5,248 bases of DNA from NCBI GenBank assembly GCA_937859105.1, contig CALMAD010000143.1, forward strand, positions 1 through 5,248. The letters run 5' to 3'. Source of the stretch: an uncultured Propionibacteriaceae bacterium. Its GTDB lineage: Bacteria; Actinomycetota; Actinomycetes; Propionibacteriales; Propionibacteriaceae. The notes under the pieces are model-generated. The model was given only the letters and a program-made list of their open reading frames with translations, was not told the origin of the DNA and ran no database searches. Positions 1 through 5,248 of this stretch are shown here, piece after piece. The translations under genes were made by a program, and so were the position numbers. Every line of letters begins with the position of its first letter. The stretch's first letter is position 1.

Positions 1-99
1 CGTGTCGACGTCGGTGACGTGCCGGACGTCGAGGCGTCCGGGCAGGAGCGTCTGGTCGATGAGGTCGACGCCGTCGCCGGCCCAGTCGATGGTGCGCAT
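1..99 (-). CDS. mtnA: S-methyl-5-thioribose-1-phosphate isomerase, N-terminal fragment (cut by window edge)
   Basis: The 33 visible codons, from an ATG at 99-97 to the window edge, begin MRTIDWAGDGVDLIDQTLLP. An Arg-Thr-Ile-Asp/Glu-Trp opening followed by Ile-Asp-Gln-Thr-Leu-Leu-Pro (residues 14-20) is the hallmark N-terminus of MtnA, a member of the eIF-2B alpha/beta/delta-like family. MtnA converts methylthioribose-1-phosphate to methylthioribulose-1-phosphate in the cytosolic methionine salvage pathway. The catalytic residues lie outside the window and cannot be checked. A G-rich stretch at 101-108 (minus-strand GGGGG, four bases before the ATG) is a modest ribosome site. The gene is divergent from the Nudix gene, with 55 bp between the two starts. 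The eIF-2B-like family also includes ribose-1,5-bisphosphate isomerase, but this N-terminus fits MtnA better. Confidence 0.85.
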   Translation of the reverse strand, partial: MRTIDWAGDGVDLIDQTLLPGRLDVRHVTDVDT

Positions 100-119
100 T
101 CCGCCCCCGATCGCGGTCG

Positions 120-147
120 TTGGCAGCACTCTACGAGCGCGTACCCT
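120..147 (+). promoter_or_regulatory. Probable promoter of the Nudix gene, giving a leaderless mRNA
   Basis: TTGGCA at 120-125 (one mismatch to the sigma-70-type -35 TTGACA) is followed after 16 bp by TACCCT at 142-147, which fits the TANNNT -10 common in actinobacteria. The ATG of the Nudix gene is at 155, seven bases after the -10, which is where transcription should start. No Shine-Dalgarno sequence precedes the ATG. Both facts suggest that the transcript starts at or within a few bases of the start codon. This is inferred from motifs only. Confidence 0.55.
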
Positions 148-155
148 GTGACGCA
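128..155 (-). promoter_or_regulatory. Possible mtnA promoter, overlapping the Nudix promoter
   Basis: On the minus strand TAGAGT (133-128) fits the TANNNT -10 pattern. It would place a start near 121, about 20 bases ahead of the mtnA ATG. The matching -35 position (155-150, TGCGTC) is a poor match to consensus. The element lies inside the spacer of the plus-strand promoter, so the two divergent genes would share and possibly compete for the same 35 bp. The call is weak. Confidence 0.3.
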
Positions 156-643
156 TGCCCACGCCCGAGTTCGTCCAATACCTGCGCGCCCGCATCGGCA
201 CCCACCCCCTGTGGCTGTCGGGGGCGACGGCGGTCGTCTTCCGCGACGGGGAGGCCGGCGAGGAGATTCTGCTCGTGCGGCGCGCCGACAACGGGGCCTG
301 GTCGCCGGTGTGCGGCATCGTCGACCCGGGGGAGGAGCCGCACGAGGCCGCCCTCCGCGAGGTGCGGGAGGAGGCGGGCGTCGTCGCCGAGGTCGACCGG
401 CTCGTCTGGATGAGCGTGACCGACCCCGTCGTGTACGAGAACGGCGACGAGACGCAGTACATCGACCACACGTTCCGCTGCCGGTGGGTCTCCGGCGACC
501 CGTACCCGGCCGACGGGGAGAACACGGACGCCCGCTTCTTCCGCGTCGACGACCTGCCGGAGATGCCCCCGGTGCACGCGGACCGGGCCCGCGTGGCCAT
601 CGAGAACCGGCCGGAGGCCCGGCTCGGACGCCTCGGGCGCTGA
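155..643 (+). CDS. Nudix (MutT-like) hydrolase
   Basis: This 162-residue protein has a complete Nudix box at residues 54-76 matching GX5EX7REUXEEXGU: Gly54, Glu60, Arg68-Glu69, Glu72-Glu73, Gly75, Val76. The REVREEAGV core supplies the glutamates that bind Mg2+ or Mn2+. Family enzymes hydrolyse a nucleoside diphosphate linked to another group X; the substrate cannot be read from this sequence, and ADP-ribose pyrophosphatase or MutT labels would be guesses. A beta-strand run before the box (residues 21-42) and the downstream QYIDHTFRCRW (about 121-131) fit a single-domain Nudix fold of normal length. There is no signal peptide or membrane segment, so it is cytosolic. The ATG at 155 is preferred because the family-like N-terminus starts there and a well-placed promoter ends seven bases upstream. 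The gene stands alone, divergent from mtnA and convergent with putP. Confidence 0.9.
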   Translation: MPTPEFVQYLRARIGTHPLWLSGATAVVFRDGEAGEEILLVRRADNGAWSPVCGIVDPGEEPHEAALREVREEAGVVAEVDRLVWMSVTDPVVYENGDETQYIDHTFRCRWVSGDPYPADGENTDARFFRVDDLPEMPPVHADRARVAIENRPEARLGRLGR

Positions 644-663
644 GCCGGGCCCCTGCGGTCCGT

Positions 664-707
664 CTTCGGTCGGGCGTCGGTCAGCCGTCGGTCAGGCGTC
701 GGTCAGG
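664..707. repeat. 11-bp tandem repeat at the putP stop codon
   Basis: Three near-identical copies of CGTCGGTCAGG lie at 675-685 (last base C), 686-696 and 697-707. A decayed fourth copy lies to the left at about 664-674. The rightmost unit contains the putP stop codon (TGA, plus-strand tca at 703-705). Because the unit is 11 bp, the three TGA triplets (703-705, 692-694, 681-683) fall in three different minus-strand frames. The repeat fills most of the 59-bp convergent gap between the Nudix gene and putP. Confidence 0.8.
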
Positions 708-2226
708 CGACCTGCCGGGCCGGCCGCTTGCCCTGCTTGAACGAGTCCAGTTCGGCGACGGTCTCGTCGAAGCCGGCCTGGATCTCGGCGTCCGGCTTGT
801 ACGTGAGCAGCGAGACGACGACCGCGAGGATCAGGCACACGGCGAAGCCGGGGACGATCTCGTAGAGGTGCTCCCCGAACAAGGCGACGTCGGGCTCGAA
901 CTGCCCCCACCAGAACACCGTGACCGCGCCCGCGACCATGCCAGCGATCGCGCCCCAGTTGGTGAGCTTGCGCCACCACAGCGACAGCAGGACGATCGGG
1001 CCGAACGCGCCGCCGAAGCCCGCCCACGCGAACCCGACCAGGTCGAGGATCGTCGCGTTGCGCACCGAGGCGAGCAGCACGGCCACGATGGCCACGACGA
1101 GGACGCCGACGCGCCCGAACCAGAGCTGGACCCGGGGCGAGTACTCGCGGTGGGACACCATCCACAGCAGGTCCTCGATGAGGGCCGAGCTCGTGACGAC
1201 CATCTGGCTCGACATCGTCGACATGATCGCGGCGAGCACGGCGGACAGCACGATGCCGGCGAAGAACGGGTGGAACAGCAGCTGGGCGAGATCGAGGAAG
1301 ACGGCCTCGGGGTCGGTCAGCGCGTGTTCGGGGTGCTGGTGGAAGTAGGCGATCCCGGCCATCGCGGTGACGATCGCCCCGCCGACGGACAGGATCATCC
1401 AGCCGATGCCGAAGCGGCGTCCGGCCTTCGCCTCGCGGGCGTCCCGCAGGGCCATGAACCGGACGATGATGTGGGGCTGCCCGAAATAGCCGAGCCCCCA
1501 CGCGACCGACGAGATCACGCCGATCGTGGTCGCGCCCCGCACCAGCGACGAGAACGTGGGGTTCACCGCGTTGATGCCCTCGACCATGGGCCCGAACCCG
1601 CCGACGGCCACGATCGCGAACGTCGGCACGAGCAGCAGCGAGACGACCATGATGCAGCCTTACACGACGTCGGTGTAGGTCGCGCCGAGGAAGCCGCCGA
1701 ACAGGGTGTAGATCAGCGTGACGCCGGCGACGATCAGCATGCCCGTCTCGTATGTCGTGCCGAACGACGACTGGAAGAAGACGCCCCCGGCGACCATGCC
1801 GGAGGAGACGTAGAAGGTGAAGAACACGAGGATGACCAGGCCGGACACGATGCGCAACAGGCGCGAGCGGTCCTTGGTGCGGGCCTCGAAGAACGTCGGG
1901 ACGGTGATGGCGTCGACCGCCTGCGTGTAGACCCGCAGCCGGGGGGCGACGAAGCGCCAGTTCAGGTACGCGCCGACGGTGAGGCCGATCGCGATCCAGC
2001 TCTCGACCAGGCCCGAGGCGTACAGCGCGCCGGGCAGGCCCATGAGCAGCCAGCCGGACATGTCGGCGGCGCCGGCGGAGAGGGCGGCGACGAAGGGGTT
2101 CAGGCGGCGGCCGCCGAGCATGTAGTCGTCGTGGTCGTCGGTCTGACGGAAGGCGAACATGCCGATCGCGATCATGGCCGCGAAGTAGAGGACGATCGCG
2201 CCGACCGTCCATGGTGAAGCCCCCAT
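703..2226 (-). pseudogene. putP: Sodium/solute (proline-type) symporter PutP, interrupted by an in-frame TAA
   Basis: Read through one internal stop, this is a 507-residue member of the sodium:solute symporter family, close to the usual PutP length of about 500. PutP imports L-proline with Na+ across the cytoplasmic membrane. About 13 hydrophobic segments can be picked out. TM2 carries AGAADMSGWLLMGLPG (51-66), with Asp55, Met56, Ser57 and Gly58 where E. coli PutP has its sodium-site residues. WGLGYFGQPHIIVRFM lies at 243-258. TM9 has AAIMSTMSSQ (332-341), with Ser336-Thr337 matching the second half of the sodium site. The ATG at 2226-2224 has a perfect GGAAGGAGG (2241-2233) six bases upstream. 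A TAA at 1660-1662 stops translation after residue 188, between TM5 and TM6. The frame is unchanged beyond it: three codons, then a Met at 1650 and 315 further residues. Family membership is firm; proline specificity is inferred. Whether this is a true pseudogene, a sequence error or an unusual split gene is open. Confidence 0.85.
1660..1662 (-). other. Premature in-frame stop codon (TAA) in putP
   Basis: The minus strand reads Thr-Asp-Val-Val-TAA-Gly-Cys-Ile-Met. PutP relatives carry glutamine here, as in the E. coli Thr-Asp-Thr-Val-Gln segment (from memory of the family). All 12 other glutamines of this gene use CAG, so an ancestral CAG would need two transitions to become TAA, while a rare CAA would need one. 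The reading frame is the same before and after, so this is a nonsense change and not a frameshift. Confidence 0.9.
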
Positions 2227-2232
2227 GCGGAG

Positions 2233-2284
2233 CCTCCTTCCCTAGCAGGTGGGCACACGATAACGCCGTGCGCGGCCGTGACCA
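2233..2284 (-). promoter_or_regulatory. putP: Candidate putP promoter and strong ribosome-binding site
   Basis: The 97-bp gap between the ATPase stop and putP contains, on the minus strand, TATCGT (2262-2257; fits TANNNT). Sixteen bases upstream is TGGTCA (2284-2279), four of six matches to TTGACA. Transcription would start near 2250. The ribosome site GGAAGGAGG (2241-2233) is certain and fixes the putP start; the promoter is a motif-level guess. I see only short four-bp hairpins after the ATPase stop (2287-2297 and 2307-2318), with no T-run. Read-through from the ABC operon into putP is therefore possible. Confidence 0.4.
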
Positions 2285-2322
2285 GGGCCGACCCGGCTGA
2301 TGGTCCGCCGGTGACGGCTGTG

Positions 2323-4029
2323 CTACGCGTGCGTGTCGTGGCCCCGCTCGGCGCGCAGCGCCTCGCGCCGCTCGGCCTGCTCGACCGGGTCGGGCACGGG
2401 CAGCGAGGCGAGCAGGCGGCGGGTGTAGGCGTCCGCGGGGTGCGTCATCACCTCGAAGCCGGGCCCCTGCTCGACCAGCCGGCCCCGGTGCAGGACGCCC
2501 ACGCGGTGGGCCACCTGGTCGACGACCGCGAGGTCGTGGCTGATGAACAGGCAGGCGAACCCGAAGCGCTGCTGCAGCTCGTGGAAGAGGGCGAGCACCG
2601 TCGCTTGCACGGAGACGTCGAGGGCCGAGGTCGGCTCGTCGGCGATCAGCAGGCGGGGCCGCAGGGCCAGCGCGCGGGCGAACGACACCCGCTGCCGTTG
2701 CCCGCCTGACAGCTCGTGCGGATAGCGGCGCGCGTAGCCGGCGGGCAGCTGTACGGCCTCCAGCATCTCCGCCACGCGCTCGCGCCGGGCCGCCGGACGC
2801 AGACCGGGCTCGTGCACGAGCAGCGGTTCGCCGACGCATTCCCCGATCGTGAGCTGCGGGTCGAAGCTGGTCGCCGGGTCCTGGAACACGAACCCGATCT
2901 CGCGGCGCAGCGGCCGGAACCGCCGCTCCCGGAACCCGCGCATCTCGTGGCCGAACACGGTGAGCGAGCCGCCGGTGACCGCCTCCAGGCCGGCCATCGC
3001 CCGCCCGATCGTGGTCTTGCCCGACCCGGACTCGCCGACCAGGCCGAAAACCTCGCCGGCGTGGATCGTGAAATCCACGCCGTGGACGGCGGTGAAGGCG
3101 GGGCTGCCGAGGCGTCCGGGGTAGGTCACATCCATCCCGGACGCCGCGGTGACGACCTCCGCGGCGTCCAGGCGAGCCCAGGCGTCCTGGTCGAGCCCCG
3201 CGGACGCCGACGCCGACCCGATCCGCGGCACGGCCGCGAGCAGCTTCCGCGTGTAGTCGTGCCGGGGGGACGCGAACAGCTCGGTCGCCCACGCCCGCTC
3301 GACGACCTTGCCCTGGTACATCACGAGCACCGAGTCGGCGAGGTCGGCGACCACGCCCATGTTGTGGGTGATGAGGATGATCGACGTGCCGTAGGCGTCC
3401 CGGACGTCGCGCAGCAACTGCAGGATCTCGGCCTGCACCGTGACGTCCAGCGCGGTCGTCGGCTCGTCGGCGACGATCAGCTTCGCGCCCATGGAGAGGG
3501 CCATCGCGATGATGATCCGCTGCTTCTGGCCGCCGGAGAACTCGTGCGGGAACCGGTTCACCCGCGTCTGCGGGTCGGGGATGCCGACCGAGGCGAGCGC
3601 CTCGACGGCCTTCGCCTTGATCTCGGCGCGGGTGATCTTGGGGTGATGGGCGCGCAGGCCCTCGCCGAACTGCCACCAGATCGGGAACACCGGGTTCAGC
3701 GCCGAGCTGGGCTCCTGAAAGACCATCGCGACGTCGCGCCCGCGCACCGTGCGCATCGTGGACGCCGGCAGCGTCAGCACGTCGGTGCCCTCGACGAGCA
3801 CCGCCCCGTCGACCGTCGCGGTCTCCGGCAGCAGCCGCAGGATCGACCGGGCCGTCACGGTCTTGCCCGACCCGGACTCGCCGACCACCGCCAGGATCTC
3901 GCCTGGATCGACCGAGAAGCCGACGTCGGTGACCGCCTCGACGGGGCCGGCGTCCGTCGCGAAGGTGACGTCGAGGTCGCGGATCCGCAGCCGCGGATCC
4001 GTCCCCGGGAATCGCTCGTCGAGGCTCAT
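2323..4029 (-). CDS. Peptide-type ABC transporter, fused double ATPase (DppD-DppF-like)
   Basis: This 568-residue cytoplasmic protein holds two full ABC ATPase domains that power a di-/oligopeptide-type importer. Domain 1 has Walker A GESGSGKTV (50-58), Q-loop Gln105, signature FSGGQ (164-168), Walker B LIVADEP (184-190), ALDV D-loop (193-196) and switch His222. Domain 2 has Walker A GESGSGKTT (332-340), Q-loop Gln383, LSGGQ (440-444), LLIADEP (460-466) and His498. Nothing catalytic is missing, so both ATP sites should work. Segments like PRHDYTRKLLAAVP (255-268) and PADAYTRRLLASLP (531-544) are the short oligopeptide-type C-terminal tails following each domain. A linker rich in Ala and Ser (about 270-290) joins the halves. 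The frame is open far upstream, so the ATG at 4029 was chosen from homology, the GGAAGGAG (4042-4035) five bases before it, and the 4-bp ATGA overlap with the permease stop, which suggests translational coupling. Substrate (dipeptide, oligopeptide, nickel or glutathione) cannot be told from the ATPase. Confidence 0.93.
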   Translation of the reverse strand: MSLDERFPGTDPRLRIRDLDVTFATDAGPVEAVTDVGFSVDPGEILAVVGESGSGKTVTARSILRLLPETATVDGAVLVEGTDVLTLPASTMRTVRGRDVAMVFQEPSSALNPVFPIWWQFGEGLRAHHPKITRAEIKAKAVEALASVGIPDPQTRVNRFPHEFSGGQKQRIIIAMALSMGAKLIVADEPTTALDVTVQAEILQLLRDVRDAYGTSIILITHNMGVVADLADSVLVMYQGKVVERAWATELFASPRHDYTRKLLAAVPRIGSASASAGLDQDAWARLDAAEVVTAASGMDVTYPGRLGSPAFTAVHGVDFTIHAGEVFGLVGESGSGKTTIGRAMAGLEAVTGGSLTVFGHEMRGFRERRFRPLRREIGFVFQDPATSFDPQLTIGECVGEPLLVHEPGLRPAARRERVAEMLEAVQLPAGYARRYPHELSGGQRQRVSFARALALRPRLLIADEPTSALDVSVQATVLALFHELQQRFGFACLFISHDLAVVDQVAHRVGVLHRGRLVEQGPGFEVMTHPADAYTRRLLASLPVPDPVEQAERREALRAERGHDTHA

Positions 4030-5015
4030 CGCTGCTCCTTCCCGGACGCCGCCGGCGCGGCCGGCGCGCGTCGGGCCTTCACGCGCGTGCGCAGGCGCGG
4101 GTCGTTGAGGTCGTTCATCGACTCGCCAACGAGCGTCACGCCGAGCACCGACAGCACGATGGCGAGGCCGGGGAAGACCGACGTCCACCAGATGCCCGAC
4201 GTGACGTCGGCCATCGAGCGGTTCAGGTCGTAGCCCCATTCGGACGCCGACGTCGGCTCGATGCCGAAGCCGAGGAAGCCCAGGCCGACCAGCGTCAGGA
4301 TCGCCTCGGAGGCGTTGAGGGTGAAGATGAGCGGCAGCGTCCGGGTGGCGTTGCGGAACACGTGCCCGAACAGGATGCGCGGGACGCCGACCCCGATCAC
4401 CTTCGCCGACTCGACGAACGGCTCGGCCTTCAGCCGGATCGTCTCGGCCCGGATCACGCGGAAGTACTGCGGGATGAAGACGACCGTGATCGAGAGGGCG
4501 GCGGACAGGATGCCGCCCCAGGCGTCCGAGCGGCCGCCCGAGATCACGATCGACATGACAATCGCGAGCAGCAGCGACGGGAACGCGTAGACGGCGTCCG
4601 CGATCATCACGGCGATGCGGTCGAACCAGCCGCCCAGGTAGCCCGACACCAGGCCGAGCAGCACGCCCAGGAACAGTGAGAAGACGACGGCGCACGCCAT
4701 GACGGCGACGGCCGTGCGGGTGCCCCAGATCACCCGGCTGAGCACGTCGAACCCGGCGACGGTCGTGCCGAGCGGGTTGCGCGCGGAGGGCGGCTGCTGG
4801 CTGCCGAAGACGCCCGCGGCGTCCGTGGTCTGCGCCCACGAGTAGGGGGCGAGCAGCGGCGCCAACGCGGCCGTGACGAGCAGGATTGCGGTCAGCGTCA
4901 GCCCGGCGATCAGCATGCCGCGCTGCAGCCCGTGGCTGCGGCGCAGGTCGGCGACGACCGGCAGCCGCAGGTACCAGGGGTCGCGCGGGTCGGCGAGATG
5001 GGCTTGGTCGGCCAT
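4026..5015 (-). CDS. Peptide-type ABC transporter permease, DppC/OppC family
   Basis: A 329-residue inner-membrane permease, one half of the translocation channel. A charged cytosolic N-terminus (1-32) precedes TM1 (about 33-56). The periplasmic-side PSARNPLGT followed by GFDVLSRVIWGTRTAV (88-103) is the classic OppC stretch ahead of the transmembrane core (about 103-298, six segments in total). The cytoplasmic EAA loop that contacts the ATPase is visible as FVESAKVIGVGVPRILFGHV (200-219). The C-terminal GESMNDLNDPRLR (297-309) is the standard family ending, followed by a basic, Ala/Pro-rich tail. The ATG at 5015-5013 has GAGG nine bases upstream and lies 3 bp after the stop of the upstream permease. 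Its stop overlaps the ATPase start. Length is slightly above the usual 290-310 because of the N-terminal and C-terminal tails. Confidence 0.93.
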   Translation of the reverse strand: MADQAHLADPRDPWYLRLPVVADLRRSHGLQRGMLIAGLTLTAILLVTAALAPLLAPYSWAQTTDAAGVFGSQQPPSARNPLGTTVAGFDVLSRVIWGTRTAVAVMACAVVFSLFLGVLLGLVSGYLGGWFDRIAVMIADAVYAFPSLLLAIVMSIVISGGRSDAWGGILSAALSITVVFIPQYFRVIRAETIRLKAEPFVESAKVIGVGVPRILFGHVFRNATRTLPLIFTLNASEAILTLVGLGFLGFGIEPTSASEWGYDLNRSMADVTSGIWWTSVFPGLAIVLSVLGVTLVGESMNDLNDPRLRTRVKARRAPAAPAASGKEQR

Positions 5016-5018
5016 GGG

Positions 5019-5248
5019 TCAGTACCTCACTCGCGGGTCGATGAGGGCCGCGACGACGTCGACCACGAAGTTGGTGACGGCCACGATCACGGCCATGAGC
5101 ATCACGATGCCCTGCACGGCGACGTAGTCGCGGGCGCCCATGTACTGGGCGAGCATGAAGCCGAGGCCCTTCCACTCGAACGTGGTCTCAGTGAGCACCG
5201 CGCCGCCGAGGCTCATCGCGATCTGCATCCCCATCACGGTGATGATCG
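5019..5248 (-). CDS. Peptide-type ABC transporter permease, DppB/OppB family, C-terminal fragment (cut by window edge)
   Basis: The last 75 residues of an inner-membrane permease are visible; the frame stays open to the window edge, so any start inside the window would be false. The segment reads like the end of DppB/OppB: a hydrophobic ITVMGMQIAMSLGGAVLTET, then FEWKGLGFMLAQYM, then RDYVAVQGIVML leading into the last transmembrane helix, and the near-universal ending DPRVRY. It pairs with the DppC-type permease 3 bp downstream to form the heterodimeric channel. The EAA loop and N-terminal region lie outside the window, as probably does the substrate-binding protein gene of the operon. Confidence 0.9.
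   Translation of the reverse strand, partial: IITVMGMQIAMSLGGAVLTETTFEWKGLGFMLAQYMGARDYVAVQGIVMLMAVIVAVTNFVVDVVAALIDPRVRY

Noticed and set aside
644..702. Bidirectional terminator between the Nudix gene and putP
   Set aside because: The GC-rich bases near 644-662 form only short imperfect pairings and there is no T-run; the rest is the 11-bp repeat.
19..2217. A 732-codon open frame on the plus strand, opposite putP and overlapping the Nudix gene
   Set aside because: The translation is low-complexity, rich in Arg, Asp, Gly, Ala and His, with no recognisable domain. It is the antisense shadow of GC-rich codons in putP and runs through the Nudix gene in another frame.
2287..2318. Rho-independent terminator after the ATPase
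   Set aside because: Only two four-bp GC stems are present with no T-run on the minus strand, which is what random GC-rich DNA gives.
692..3676. A 994-codon open frame on the minus strand spanning putP, the gap and half of the ATPase
   Set aside because: It is Arg/Pro/Ala-rich noise in a shifted frame relative to the real genes on the same strand; the real frames carry all Walker and sodium-site motifs.
2716..4233. A 505-codon plus-strand open frame opposite the ATPase
   Set aside because: Antisense shadow: basic and Gly/Arg/Asp-rich, without motif or ribosome site.
4030..5175. Upstream extension of the ATPase frame to a start near 5175
   Set aside because: The frame is open by GC bias only. 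The extension overlaps the permease and is Arg-rich without a domain. The ATG at 4029 has a strong ribosome site and the right homology boundary.
5019..5237. A 72-residue small protein starting at a GTG at 5237
   Set aside because: The frame continues to the window edge and the sequence is the C-terminus of a DppB-type permease; the GTG is an internal Val codon.

Overview
The window is very GC-rich (about 70% by eye), with strong Shine-Dalgarno sites and G/C-ending codons. One gene appears to have a leaderless promoter. Together with the protein styles this points to a high-GC actinobacterium; genus cannot be told from the sequence.

Layout. The left edge (1-99, minus) is the first 33 codons of mtnA, methylthioribose-1-phosphate isomerase, running off the window. 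A 55-bp divergent promoter region separates it from a complete Nudix hydrolase (155-643, plus). This gene converges on a minus-strand block that fills the rest of the window. Read in its own direction of transcription (right to left), the block holds: the 3' end of a DppB/OppB-type permease (from the window edge to 5019), a complete DppC/OppC-type permease (5015-4026), a double ATPase that fuses the DppD-like and DppF-like subunits (4029-2323), a 97-bp gap, and a PutP-type sodium/solute symporter (2226-703).

The three ABC genes form a tight operon (3-bp gap, then a 4-bp ATGA overlap) for a di-/oligopeptide-type importer: two permeases plus one tandem ATPase. No substrate-binding protein gene is in view; it probably lies past the right edge. 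The symporter behind it could take up proline or a related solute, perhaps complementing peptide import, but it has its own ribosome site and a possible promoter.

The most notable observation is that the symporter gene is broken by one in-frame TAA at 1660-1662. The reading frame, family length (507 residues if read through) and sodium-site motifs are otherwise intact on both sides. The cause could be a recent nonsense mutation, a sequence error or, less likely, reinitiation giving a split protein. Smaller points are an 11-bp tandem repeat at the symporter's stop codon that puts TGA in all three frames, and the overlapping divergent promoters of mtnA and the Nudix gene. I see no undescribed defence, mobile or RNA system here. 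No gene-free stretch exceeds 100 bp.
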